Counted from the stretch's first letter, positions 12,728-21,280 are shown. The stretch is 43,875 nt of DNA from Ottowia thiooxydans DSM 14619 (GCF_000422885.1 NZ_AUGX01000041.1:1-43875), one strand, 5' to 3'. Numbers and translations are program-made. Notes: generated by a model not told the origin, from the letters alone.

Positions 12728-12923
12728 TTTTAGTAATGTATTGCTTTTAAGGCTTCGATTTTTATCACTTGCGTCTTGCGGGAGGCAACGGTTATTTATG
12801 GCATACGGGTTCTTGCTGATACAGAGGAGGTTCAGCATGGAAACAAGCTGCTTAAAAAATGAAAGGCCTGAACCAGTAGACTTTTAGAGAAGTTGTTCTT
12901 CTCATGATGATAAAGAAAAAACA

Positions 12924-13778
12924 ATGATAAAAATGCTCTCGGATGACACAGGGGTAGTGGTGGCCCATTTTCACCCTGAGGGGAGGGTTGCTAGGCATTT
13001 GCTTGAATTCATTGCCTATGTCAAGCAACATGTGACACCTCACATTGTGTTAGTTTCCACCGGTATTTCGGACGAAGACAAATTGCGTGTCGAAAATTAT
13101 TGCCCCGTGATTAGGAGGGATAATGTTGGATACGACTTCTGGTCCTATAAAGAAGGATTGGAAGCACTTTCTCCGAATCGGTTGTGGAAAAGATGGCTTA
13201 TTATTAATAGTTCCATCGTGATTGCCAACCCATCTTTACTGGCACATCAATTGTTTTCACGTCCTATAGAGTATGGAGTTATTGGCCTGACCTCCTCGGA
13301 AGATGGGGGCGAGCACGTGCAATCGTATTGCGTCATGTTCGATGGTGAGGGGTTCATTCGTTCCGATGTCATGAAAAATTGGTGGAACGCAATGCAGGTT
13401 ATTTCAGAGCGGGATCGAGTCATTCGAGAATACGAAATTGGCATGTCCCAGTATTTTAAGAAGCTTGGTGTTCCAGTTCGAGCAATATATAAACCGACAC
13501 AAAACGAAAAGTTGAACGCGATCATCCGTGTAATTTTTCAAGATGGTTTTAAACAAACTATTCCTGCAACGCAGGATCATGTTGTATTTCAACTCAAATT
13601 GAGCAACCGTCTTAATCCGACTCATTTCATGTGGGATGCCCTATTTAAACAATTTGGGGTTGTTAAAATAGATTTCCTAAAGAGGAGCATTTTTGCTCCC
13701 CAGTTGGCAAATATTTTGAGGTCACCAGAATGGGCATCGGTCCCTGTGCGAGATCTGATTGTCGATGCGTTGAGATGA
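12924..13778 (+). CDS. RgpF-like rhamnan synthesis / glycan-associated protein
   Basis: The 284-residue protein resembles the rhamnan synthesis protein F family (Pfam RgpF) found in O-antigen and rhamnose-glucose polysaccharide clusters. Signature-like segments are VAHFHPEGRV near the start, RRDNVGYDFWSYKEG (about 67-81, matching the family's N-x-GYDFGSY block), IINSSIVI, and a C-terminal MSQYFKKLG. A role in transferring or modifying sugars is known for the family, but the exact reaction is unclear. The gene is AT-rich like the preceding methyltransferase and is followed by a structured region with a terminator. The start shows only a weak A-rich ribosome site. It is shorter than multi-domain RgpF proteins, perhaps a single-domain version. 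Confidence 0.8.
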   Translation: MIKMLSDDTGVVVAHFHPEGRVARHLLEFIAYVKQHVTPHIVLVSTGISDEDKLRVENYCPVIRRDNVGYDFWSYKEGLEALSPNRLWKRWLIINSSIVIANPSLLAHQLFSRPIEYGVIGLTSSEDGGEHVQSYCVMFDGEGFIRSDVMKNWWNAMQVISERDRVIREYEIGMSQYFKKLGVPVRAIYKPTQNEKLNAIIRVIFQDGFKQTIPATQDHVVFQLKLSNRLNPTHFMWDALFKQFGVVKIDFLKRSIFAPQLANILRSPEWASVPVRDLIVDALR

Positions 13779-13822
13779 TGGCCATAAAATACTCATGGCG
13801 AAGCCTTAGACTTAAAAATAGT

Positions 13823-14017
13823 CAATTCGTACGCAGAAATTGAAGCCTATGGCATCTCTCAGTCAACTGATGTGATGCAAACCATCTGACTGCTGAGCGA
13901 AGGGAGATGGAGGTGCTGGAACCATTAGTCCAGCCTATCAGCCGACCCGCAAAAATACCTGACTTTTTAAAAGTCGGGACTCAAGGGATGGAGAAGATGC
14001 ATTGCATCTTTTTTTTT
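13823..14017 (+). ncRNA. Candidate structured RNA or 3' UTR
   Basis: Between the RgpF-like gene and the convergent cnoX-like gene lies a stretch with nested inverted repeats: GCTGA 13892-13896 with TCAGC 13938-13942 enclosing CTGGA 13916-13920 with TCCAG 13929-13933. A perfect-arm hairpin of the type CCTGACTTTT/AAAAGTCGGG follows at 13958-13978, then an intrinsic terminator. No known riboswitch or RNA family is recognised. It could be a 3' UTR, a small RNA, or chance structure. Confidence 0.3.
13994..14017 (+). terminator. Intrinsic terminator after the glycan genes
   Basis: A 7-bp stem (AAGATGC with GCATCTT) and a 3-base loop run straight into nine T residues. It faces the + strand and would end transcription of the glycan genes or of the putative RNA before the convergent cnoX-like gene. 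Confidence 0.8.
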
Positions 14018-14187
14018 GGCCTGTCGAGACGCGGTTGGGCCTTACACAGCCTGAAGAGCCTCTGCAAAACTGAGCTTGGCAATCCGATGCCGGGATCAGG
14101 GCCGGCATCCACGATGGGCTTTGCAGAAGAGGTGGCTTGCGAAGTTTCGGACTGGGCAAAGGTTTCCCAGTCCTGCGAAAACCAGTC

Positions 14188-15147
14188 TTAGTTCAACGCC
14201 ATGCTCAGCTTGCGCCGGTAGCTGGAGAGCAGTTCGGCCTGAGGGTCTTCTCCCGCTTTAGCTGCCTTGCCGGTGAGCTCGATGCCGCCGGCGCTTTTGC
14301 CATCGAATTGCGCTCCGCCTTTAGGCGGGGGTGGGGTCAATAGCTCCAGAATGCCGACATAGGTCTTGCGAGCTGCCTCGTCGTTCCATTTGCGGTCGCG
14401 CATGATGATCTCGAGCAACTCGTCCATAGCCTGTGTCCACTCGCCTTCGGCCATCAGGATCTGAACCTTCGCGAAGCGCGTTTCAAAATCACGCTTGTTC
14501 AGGGCAATGGCTTCATCGAATTGCGGCAATGGCCACTCGCCACGGGGATCGGTATGGACGAACTGCAGGGCCTGCAGCCAGCGATTCAAGGCATCAAAAC
14601 GCAGAGGGCGGGGCTCACGCCTCAACGGCTCTTCCAGCGTCGCAGCGGCCTCTTCAAGGCCACCGGTGGCGATCAGCAGGCGCGTGTAGTCGGCGCGCGC
14701 ATCGTCATTGGATGGATCGGCAGCCAGGGCGTCAGCCAGCTTGGCAAGGGCGGCTTGCGTATCTCCAGCTTCGAGCAAGGCTTCCGCTTCATTGATCTCT
14801 TCTTCTGCGGCTACAGCGCCTTCGCTAGGCACGTTTTTGTCGAGGAAAGCGCGCAGTTGAGCAGGGGGCACGGCGCCGGTGAAACCATCGACCGGCTGGC
14901 CATTTTTCAGCAAAATGCAGGTTGGAATGCTGCGGATACCGAAGGCGGCCGCGATCTGCTGTTCCTGGTCAGAGTCGATCTTGACCAGCTTGAAACGGCC
15001 TGCGTATTCAACTTCCAGCTGCTCCAGAAGTGGGCCCAAGGTCTTGCAAGGGCCGCACCAAGGGGCCCAGAAATCGACCAGCACGGGGATGGTCATCGAG
15101 GCGGTAATGACCTCGGCTTCAAAGTTCTGGACGGTTACATCAATCAT
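14188..15147 (-). CDS. cnoX: Thioredoxin-TPR co-chaperone, CnoX/YbbN family
   Basis: The 319-residue cytoplasmic protein has an N-terminal thioredoxin domain (1-110) with an intact WCGPC redox motif (C31, C34) and the cis-proline segment SIPTC near 73-77. The rest is helical with tetratricopeptide-like repeats (about 118-275), then a short Pro/Gly-rich tail. This architecture is that of YbbN/CnoX, a chaperedoxin working with GroEL to protect proteins from hypochlorite and overoxidation. E. coli CnoX has SxxC and lacks oxidoreductase activity; the CxxC here suggests a redox-active version, as described for some other bacteria. It is monocistronic and divergent from purE, with about 65 bases between. 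The start gives the standard beta-1 strand MIDVTVQNF. Confidence 0.9.
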   Translation of the reverse strand: MIDVTVQNFEAEVITASMTIPVLVDFWAPWCGPCKTLGPLLEQLEVEYAGRFKLVKIDSDQEQQIAAAFGIRSIPTCILLKNGQPVDGFTGAVPPAQLRAFLDKNVPSEGAVAAEEEINEAEALLEAGDTQAALAKLADALAADPSNDDARADYTRLLIATGGLEEAAATLEEPLRREPRPLRFDALNRWLQALQFVHTDPRGEWPLPQFDEAIALNKRDFETRFAKVQILMAEGEWTQAMDELLEIIMRDRKWNDEAARKTYVGILELLTPPPPKGGAQFDGKSAGGIELTGKAAKAGEDPQAELLSSYRRKLSMALN

Positions 15148-15212
15148 GTGGTGATTATCACTTCTGCGCGAACCTTAAAATCACCTACTTGAGAAACGAC
15201 AAGGCCGCAGCC

Positions 15213-15707
15213 ATGACTAAGCAAGTGCTCGTAGGCGTGGTGATGGGTTCCAGCAGCGACTGGGACACCATGCAACACGCCGTACAGATTCTCCAACAGT
15301 TCGACATCCCGCATGAAGCCCGGGTTTTGTCGGCTCACCGCATGCCGGACGATATGTTCGCCTATGCGGAAGCCGCGCATGGCCAGGGTTTGAAAGCCAT
15401 CATCGCAGGTGCAGGTGGCGCCGCCCATCTTCCGGGCATGATCGCGGCCAAGACCACCGTTCCGGTCTTGGGGGTGCCCGTGGCTTCCCGGCACCTGCAA
15501 GGCGTGGATTCACTGCATTCGATTGTTCAGATGCCCAAAGGTATTCCGGTGGCTACTTTTGCCATAGGTACGGCAGGCGCGGCCAACGCAGCGCTTTTTG
15601 CGGTGGCCATGCTGGCAGGAGAGGATGCGGGACTGCGCAAGCGGCTGGAAGCCTTCCGCGCCGAACAGACGGCCCTTGCCCGCAATATGAGCCTGCCACC
15701 GGTATGA
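15213..15707 (+). CDS. purE: N5-carboxyaminoimidazole ribonucleotide mutase PurE
   Basis: PurE converts N5-CAIR to CAIR in de novo purine synthesis, following PurK. The 164-residue protein has the class I motifs GSSSDWDTM (12-20), SAHRMPDDMF and AGAGGAAHLPGM. The ATG giving MTKQVLVGVVMGSSSD was preferred; a TTG 24 bases upstream would add eight non-homologous residues. PurK follows after about 60 bases, making the usual purEK operon, with sua5 next beyond a repeat element. Confidence 0.97.
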   Translation: MTKQVLVGVVMGSSSDWDTMQHAVQILQQFDIPHEARVLSAHRMPDDMFAYAEAAHGQGLKAIIAGAGGAAHLPGMIAAKTTVPVLGVPVASRHLQGVDSLHSIVQMPKGIPVATFAIGTAGAANAALFAVAMLAGEDAGLRKRLEAFRAEQTALARNMSLPPV

Positions 15708-15768
15708 ACACCGCTGCCAGGAATGGCGGCGCGCGCCCTATCGTTTATCTTCAAAAGAAATAGAAAAG

Positions 15769-16968
15769 ATGCCAACTTCCCTTCCCCTGCTGCCCGGAAG
15801 CCTGTTCAATGGCCGCCCGGCTGTGTTGGGCGTATTGGGTGGCGGTCAACTGGGCCGCATGTTTGTGCATGCCGCCCAGACGCTCGGTTACGAGACCGTG
15901 GTGCTCGATCCAGATCCCGCCAGCCCGGCTGGATTGGTGAGTCATCGCCAGATTCAAGCTGACTACGGTGACCCTTCGGCCCTGGCCGAGCTGCAAGCCT
16001 GCGCGCAAGCCATCACCACCGAATTTGAGAACGTGCCGGCCCATGCCCTGGCCACTTTGGCGCACCAAAGACCGGTGGCGCCTGCCGCCGAGGCGGTGGC
16101 CATTGCGCAGGACAGGGTGCTTGAGAAGGCGCACTTCGTGCGCAGCGCCAAGAGCAGCGGCGTAGCGCCGGCGCCGTATGCGGTGATCACCAGCGAAGCC
16201 GATCTATCCCAAGTGCCCGCAGATTTGCTGCCCGGTATCTTGAAAACAGCCCGGTTGGGCTATGACGGCAAGGGGCAGGCGCGTGTCTCCTCCCGGGAGG
16301 AGTTGGCAGCCGCCTGGCGCGCCGCGGGTAGCGTGGTGTGTGTGCTTGAAAAACTGCTGCCGCTGGCGATGGAGTGCTCGGTTATCGTGGCCCGGGGTCG
16401 TGATGGCCAGGTGGCCTGCTTGCCAGTGCAGCGCAATCTGCACCGGAATGGCATTCTTGCCGTGACGGAGGTGTACGAAGGGTGCCTGCCTGAATCGCTG
16501 ACTTCAAGGGCGCAAGAAGCTACCCGGCAGATCGCGAACGATCTTCAATATGTGGGCGTGCTCTGCGTGGAGTTCTTCATGCTGCAGGATGGCTCCTTGA
16601 TCGTCAACGAGATGGCGCCTCGCCCGCACAACAGTGGCCACTATTCTGTGGATGCCTGCGATTGCTCGCAGTTCGACTTGCAGGTGCGCACGCTGGCCGG
16701 CTTGCCCTTGCCGGCTCCGCGCCAGCACAGCGCCGCCATCATGCTTAACCTTCTTGGCGATTTGTGGTTTGACGGGGCTGGGAACGCGCGGGCGGTGCCG
16801 TGGGAGCAGGTGCTAGCGCTTCCTGGGGCGCATTTGCACCTTTATGGCAAGTTGGAGGCTCGGCACGGTAGGAAGATGGGTCATCTGACTATGACCGGGG
16901 CCAGCGCGGAAGAGGTGCGTAGCTGCGCATTGCAAGCTGCGGCGTTGCTGGGTATAGAGGCTTTTTGA
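15769..16968 (+). CDS. purK: N5-carboxyaminoimidazole ribonucleotide synthase PurK
   Basis: The 399-residue ATP-grasp enzyme carboxylates AIR with bicarbonate and ATP, giving N5-CAIR for PurE. The N-terminal Rossmann-like segment is GVLGGGQLGRMF (about 21-32). The ATP-grasp region includes KTARLGYDGKGQ and the late NEMAPRPHNSGHYS metal/substrate block. Length is typical. It follows purE on the same strand. Downstream, the expected partner sua5 is separated by about 530 bases filled with repeats. An A-rich AGAAAAG precedes the ATG. Confidence 0.97.
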   Translation: MPTSLPLLPGSLFNGRPAVLGVLGGGQLGRMFVHAAQTLGYETVVLDPDPASPAGLVSHRQIQADYGDPSALAELQACAQAITTEFENVPAHALATLAHQRPVAPAAEAVAIAQDRVLEKAHFVRSAKSSGVAPAPYAVITSEADLSQVPADLLPGILKTARLGYDGKGQARVSSREELAAAWRAAGSVVCVLEKLLPLAMECSVIVARGRDGQVACLPVQRNLHRNGILAVTEVYEGCLPESLTSRAQEATRQIANDLQYVGVLCVEFFMLQDGSLIVNEMAPRPHNSGHYSVDACDCSQFDLQVRTLAGLPLPAPRQHSAAIMLNLLGDLWFDGAGNARAVPWEQVLALPGAHLHLYGKLEARHGRKMGHLTMTGASAEEVRSCALQAAALLGIEAF

Positions 16969-17009
16969 ATGCCAGCCCGATTGAGGTCTTTTGCGCGGGA
17001 GTTTTCACT

Positions 17010-17033
17010 CCCTCTCCCGCCTGCGGGAGAGGG
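17010..17033. repeat. REP-like palindrome
   Basis: A perfect 11-bp inverted repeat, CCCTCTCCCGC with GCGGGAGAGGG, separated by CT. The same motif recurs at 19835-19858 and in variant form near 4046 and at 28134-28158. It abuts the larger 400-bp repeat that follows. Confidence 0.75.
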
Positions 17034-17043
17034 CTGGGGTGAG

Positions 17044-17450
17044 GGAAGACGGCGGTTGATTGAAGCGCTGCGGTTGCTAATGGTGTTCTGCTCTTTTCTC
17101 GAAGGCGGAGGCCGGGAATTGCCCCCGGCAGGGCACCTACTTTTCTTTGCTTCGCCAAAGAAACGTAGGCAAAAGAAAGGCGACCCCGCTTGCCGTGTCC
17201 CTACGCTGCGCTTCGGGCAACCTGCGGTGCTCGGTCAAGGAGCGGTGCGGCAGAACTCACTTCGTTCGCTTCGCTCTCTACGTTCAAACAGCTGCCGCAA
17301 GCTAGTTCACGAAGCAGGAGCATCTTGCAGTGCTCTTGCCCGCCCCTTGCCCTGCGCTCCTCGGCACGGCCAGAGGGGTGGGGGAACTGATTCGGGCCAT
17401 TGCTGCGCTCGGCCTTCGGTTCACTTGTCTTTCCCCTACTGGGGAAAGAT
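17044..17450 (-). repeat. Dispersed ~400-bp structured repeat, copy A
   Basis: This is one of three copies in the window, here in the opposite orientation to the other two. Its ends are a segment resembling CGGCGGTTGATTG and a terminal hairpin, CTTTCCCC-TACT-GGGGAAAG. An internal hairpin at 17136-17169 pairs CCTAC and TTCTTTG with CAAAGAA and GTAGG. Open frames through it encode Arg/Ser/Leu-rich peptides that look like by-products of the DNA repeat. It lies between purK and sua5, inside an otherwise expected operon. I believe similar repeats occur in Comamonadaceae genomes, which cannot be checked here. Confidence 0.85.
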
Positions 17451-17498
17451 AAATTCAAGACCAGCTAAGGGATGGGCCCAAACGTACGGAATTCCCTC

Positions 17499-18491
17499 AT
17501 GATCCTCGATGGCAACCTCCCTCAATCGATCGACGCGGCCGTCGCTGCCCTGGAGGCGGGCGAGCTGGTCGGGTTGCCTACTGAAACGGTTTACGGCCTG
17601 GCGGCGGACGCCTGCAACCCCACCGCGGTGGCCAAGATCTTCAGCACCAAGGGGCGGCCTGCGGATCATCCGCTGATCGTGCACTTGGCTGAGGCTTCTA
17701 CAGCGGCTGAATTTGCCTCACAGATCCCCGGCTTTGCACAGCGGCTGATCGATGCCTTCTGGCCAGGCCCTTTGACTTTGATCCTGCCTCGCCGCGCGGA
17801 CGTGGCCCAGGCCGCTGCGGGAGGCCATGACAGCATTGGCCTTCGCTGTCCTTCACACCCGGTGGCGCATGCCTTGCTGCGAGCTGCGGCAGAGCGGGGA
17901 ATCGCTGGCGTGGCTGCACCCAGTGCCAACCGGTTCGGTCGGGTCAGCCCCACTACGGCGGCGCACGTGGCGGGCGAGTTTGGGCCCTCGCTGCTGGTGC
18001 TTGATGGCGGGCCCTGCACCATCGGCATTGAATCGGCCATCATCGACTGCACGCGCGGCGCTCCTGTGGTGCTGCGCCCGGGGCAGCTGAGCCGCCAGGA
18101 GATCGAACGGGTGGCCGGCGCCCGGGTGCTGACCAAGGAGGAGTTGTCAGCCCCTGATCCGCAGGCGCCAGGAACTTTGTCAGCCCACTACGCGCCGGCA
18201 GCGCGTGTTCGTTTGATGGCGGCTGGAGAATTGCGTACGGCGCTTGATCTTCTGGGCGCAGATGCAAAGAACATCGCCGTGTGGTCGCGCGCCGAGCTGA
18301 AAAGCGCTTCGCGCCAGATTGTTCTGCGCCGAATGCCCTCGGATGCGGCAGTGGCGGCGCAGCAGTTGTTTGCAGTGCTGCGGGATTTTGATGAGGAAGG
18401 GGTTCGCCTGATCTGGGTCGAAACTCCGCCGGATACACCGGAATGGGAGGGTGTGCACGACCGGCTGGCGCGAGCGGCGGCGTCCGCTTGA
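17499..18491 (+). CDS. sua5: L-threonylcarbamoyladenylate synthase, Sua5 type
   Basis: The enzyme makes threonylcarbamoyl-AMP from threonine, bicarbonate and ATP, the first step of t6A37 modification of ANN-decoding tRNAs. The 330-residue protein has the YrdC domain (about 8-195, with GLPTETVYGLAADA, STKGRPADHPL and AAPSANRFGRVSPT). The C-terminal Sua5 domain begins near 210 (PGTLSAHYAPAA), so it is the long Sua5/TsaC2 form rather than short TsaC. The ATG giving MILDGNLPQ was chosen; another in-frame ATG 27 bases upstream adds MGPNVRNSL, which aligns poorly and has its ribosome site too close. Its partner tsaB is in the same window, about 9 kb downstream. Repeat copy A ends about 50 bases upstream. 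Confidence 0.95.
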   Translation: MILDGNLPQSIDAAVAALEAGELVGLPTETVYGLAADACNPTAVAKIFSTKGRPADHPLIVHLAEASTAAEFASQIPGFAQRLIDAFWPGPLTLILPRRADVAQAAAGGHDSIGLRCPSHPVAHALLRAAAERGIAGVAAPSANRFGRVSPTTAAHVAGEFGPSLLVLDGGPCTIGIESAIIDCTRGAPVVLRPGQLSRQEIERVAGARVLTKEELSAPDPQAPGTLSAHYAPAARVRLMAAGELRTALDLLGADAKNIAVWSRAELKSASRQIVLRRMPSDAAVAAQQLFAVLRDFDEEGVRLIWVETPPDTPEWEGVHDRLARAAASA

Positions 18492-18739
18492 GACGATACT
18501 TCGTCGAAACTTTACTCAATGGAACACTTTGGGCACTTTAGTGTCATAAGCTCCAGCACAGTGAATTTCTTGGTGCCGACCCAAGGCATTGCCGCATTGA
18601 CCGTGGGTTGGCCTCGGCTTCCTGGGCCGCGCTGAGTAAGTTTCGCGATATGAGCGTGCCCTGGGCCAGGGATACGCCGCAGGCGAGGACTTATTCAGCG
18701 TTGCCTTAAACTATCCCCCATATTTTTGGAGATCATCAC

Positions 18740-19657
18740 ATGACTTCCCTCTGGTCACGCCGCGCTGTTCTGACGGCTGCCTCCGCAGGTGTCGCGGCAG
18801 CCGCACTAAGTGCCTGCGGCTCGGGTTCCGTTGCTTCCGCCATCACGCCAAAGCGTTTCCTTTCGGTGGGAGATGGTTTTTCCGATGTCGGCCAGAATGG
18901 CTACCGGTTCACCGTTAATGACGGCACGCTGCTCTGGACGCAGCAGTTGGCTTCTTACTATTCGTTGCCCCTGACCGCCGCGTCCGCCGGGGGCTTCAGC
19001 TATGCCCAAGGCCATGCGATGGTCGCTACGGCAGACACCATCAGCGGCACCAACGCTCCAAGCGTGTCAGTGCAGATCGATTCTCTGCTGGCCCGCACGG
19101 CCATGGCTAGCGATGACATTGCCATCGTCACGGGTGGCATTGCTGACATCGTGAATGCAGTCAATGCCACGGGCATTTCTGCAGCCACGACACAAACAGT
19201 CAAGGCGGCTGGGGTTGCGCAGGCCGCGCAGGTTCGGCGCCTTGTCGCTGCAGGCGCCACGCACGTAGTCGTGGCGGGTGTCTATAACCTGGGCATGTCG
19301 CCATGGGCGCTTGGGCAGAATCTGGCCACAGGTGTGCAGGATCTGAGCGTGGCTTTCAATGACCAACTGCTCATCGGTATCGCTGATCTAGGGGCCACGG
19401 TGCTCTATCTGGACCCGGCCTTGTTCTACAACCTGATCGCAGGAAAGCCTACAAACTATCCGTTCGATGACGTCACCAGGGCAGTTTGCACCACTGCGGA
19501 CGCCACCACCTGCAATGCCACCACCATCCTCGCTGGCGCTGATTTCAACCGCTACGTGTTTGCAGACAACCTGTATTTCACACCGGCAGCTCAGCGTTTG
19601 TTCGTGAACGAGAGCTTCCTGGAAAACGCATATACGCGGTTGAAACTGCGCTGGTGA
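18740..19657 (+). CDS. Tat-type lipoprotein of the SGNH/GDSL fold with a degenerate active site
   Basis: The 305-residue protein starts with a twin-arginine-like signal (WSRRAVLTAAS) ending in a lipobox LSAC, predicting lipidation at C26. The fold blocks of GDSL esterases are visible but altered. Block I is VGDGFSDVG (43-51), so the nucleophile position of GDSL holds G46. Block III is GGIADI (132-137), with A135 where Asn is normal. Block V is FADNLYFTP (274-282), with Y279 where His is normal and D276 kept. Seen together, the standard Ser/Asn/His are absent. I recall Burkholderiales relatives with GDGLSDVG, so this may be a lineage-wide non-canonical subfamily. It may be a binding protein, or use S48. 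The gene stands alone, about 250 bases after sua5. Confidence 0.85.
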   Translation: MTSLWSRRAVLTAASAGVAAAALSACGSGSVASAITPKRFLSVGDGFSDVGQNGYRFTVNDGTLLWTQQLASYYSLPLTAASAGGFSYAQGHAMVATADTISGTNAPSVSVQIDSLLARTAMASDDIAIVTGGIADIVNAVNATGISAATTQTVKAAGVAQAAQVRRLVAAGATHVVVAGVYNLGMSPWALGQNLATGVQDLSVAFNDQLLIGIADLGATVLYLDPALFYNLIAGKPTNYPFDDVTRAVCTTADATTCNATTILAGADFNRYVFADNLYFTPAAQRLFVNESFLENAYTRLKLRW

Positions 19658-20119
19658 CACTGGCTCCCCCCTGAGTCGCTGTCGCGCCTTCCCCCCAGGG
19701 GGACGCAGCCAGCGGCCTGGCAAAGCCAGCTCCGCGGCTGCCCTCGGATGACCTGCTCCGCGGCCGTCTGATTGTTAGTTTCCCGCCTGCGTGCGGGAAA
19801 GGGGCGGATCTTTTGCGGCTGTATTGGTTTTACCCCCTCTCCCGCGGGCGGGAGAGGGCGGGGGTGAGGGCGAGCAGCGTGTCCAAGGTGGATGCCCTTC
19901 CCCGAGATCTGGGGCTCTCAACTGAAACGCGCAGGCCCACATATTCATTTCAGCATGAAAAACCAGCGCGTGATCAGGGTTCTTGGGTAGGGTCGGGCGG
20001 GGCCGGCCAACCGGTGGGGGTCAGCGGCGCCTCAAGATCACGATGAATCCAGATTGCCGCGTTGAATATTCCAGAGCCGCTTGCACCGTGGCGCGAAGCC
20101 ATGGAATACTGAGACCCAT
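19658..20119. repeat. Intergenic interval with REP-like palindromes
   Basis: No gene is seen. The interval holds a GC-rich segment around 19670-19760 with several short inverted repeats, a perfect 11-bp palindrome CCCTCTCCCGC/GCGGGAGAGGG at 19835-19858, and near 20002-20015 the sequence CCGGCCAACCGGTG shared with 4080-4093. These look like members of the same intergenic repeat families seen after 5S and beside copy A. Confidence 0.65.
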
Positions 20120-21181
20120 ATGAAAACTCATCGTATTGCAGCGATCGCCGGGGACGGCATTGGCAAGGAAGTCATGCCTGAGGGCCTGCGGGTGCTTGAG
20201 GTCGCGGCGAAGAAATTTGGCTTTGGGCTGGATTTCACGACCATTGATTGGGCCAATTGCGACTACTTCGCCAAAACCGGCCAGATGATGCCCGATGACT
20301 GGAAGGCGCAACTGGGCGGGCAGGATGCCATTTACTTCGGCGCGGTGGGGTGGCCGGATGCTGTTCCAGATCACGTGTCGCTGTGGGGCAGCTTGCTGAA
20401 GTTTCGCCGTGAGTTTGACCAATACATCAATCTGCGCCCGGTGCGCCTGTTCGAGGGCGTGCCTTGCCCGCTGGCTGGTCGCAAGCCCGGGGAAATAGAT
20501 TTCCTGGTGGTGCGTGAGAACACGGAAGGTGAGTACACCAATCTCGGCGGCATCATGTATGCCGGCACGGAGCGCGAAATCGTCGTGCAGGAAACGGTGA
20601 TGAGCCGCCACGGCACAGACCGCGTTCTGAAATTCGCCTTCGAGCAGGCCGCAGCCAGGCCACGCAAACAGCTTGCAGTGGCCACCAAGAGTAATGGCAT
20701 TGCCATCAGCATGCCGTGGTGGGATGGCCGGGCAGATGCCATGCATGAGCACTACCCACAGGTCGCCGTGGAAAAGCACCACATCGATATTTTGTGCGCG
20801 CGCTTTGTCTTGCAGCCGCAGCGCTTTGATGTCGTGGTGGCCAGCAACCTGTTCGGCGACATCCTGAGCGATCTCGGCCCCGCCTGTACCGGCACCATTG
20901 GCCTGGCACCCTCTGCCAACCTCAACCCCGAACGCTCATTTCCTTCCCTGTTCGAGCCCGTGCACGGCTCAGCCCCGGACATCTACGGCAAGAACATCGC
21001 CAACCCGATCGCCATGATCTGGTCTGGCGCCTTGATGCTCGATTTTCTGGGCGAACGCGCCGCGCACGACGCCATTCTCAAGGCCATCGAGCAGGTCCTG
21101 GCGAACGGTCCACGGACGCCTGATCTCGGTGGTAAAGCTTCCACCACTGAAATGGGCGAGGCTGTGGCGGCGTTGATTTAG
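20120..21181 (+). CDS. Tartrate dehydrogenase/decarboxylase or D-malate dehydrogenase
   Basis: The 353-residue protein is a beta-decarboxylating dehydrogenase of the isocitrate/isopropylmalate dehydrogenase superfamily, TtuC/DmlA branch. It uses NAD+ and a divalent metal on (R)-hydroxyacids such as D-malate or tartrate. Visible motifs are AGDGIGKEVMPEGL near the N-terminus, the substrate loop VRENTEGEYTNLGG, ATKSNGI with the catalytic lysine, SNLFGDILSDLGP with the metal aspartates, and EPVHGSAPDIYG near the nucleotide site. The ATG after GAGACCCAT was chosen; the frame extends about 13 codons upstream without homology. No regulator or transporter is adjacent. TtuC and DmlA cannot be told apart from sequence here. 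Confidence 0.92.
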   Translation: MKTHRIAAIAGDGIGKEVMPEGLRVLEVAAKKFGFGLDFTTIDWANCDYFAKTGQMMPDDWKAQLGGQDAIYFGAVGWPDAVPDHVSLWGSLLKFRREFDQYINLRPVRLFEGVPCPLAGRKPGEIDFLVVRENTEGEYTNLGGIMYAGTEREIVVQETVMSRHGTDRVLKFAFEQAAARPRKQLAVATKSNGIAISMPWWDGRADAMHEHYPQVAVEKHHIDILCARFVLQPQRFDVVVASNLFGDILSDLGPACTGTIGLAPSANLNPERSFPSLFEPVHGSAPDIYGKNIANPIAMIWSGALMLDFLGERAAHDAILKAIEQVLANGPRTPDLGGKASTTEMGEAVAALI

Positions 21182-21206
21182 ATCGAGCCGAATACGCAGA
21201 TGCCGC

Positions 21207-21280
21207 GCAGGAGCTCGGCGGCCCCAGGTCACGCCTCGTTGCAGAGCGCGTTGCCCCCGCTGGGACCGCCGAGCTCCTGC
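21207..21280. repeat. Long inverted repeat between genes
   Basis: Two 21-base arms, 21207-21227 and 21260-21280, are complementary at 20 of 21 positions (core GCAGGAGCTCGGCGG). They are separated by 32 bases. It could act as a transcription terminator hairpin without a T-run or as a repeat element. Confidence 0.6.

Noticed and set aside
16969-17502. A 177-codon frame directly after purK.
   Set aside because: It runs through a REP-like palindrome and repeat copy A and into sua5, so it is a repeat-derived frame.
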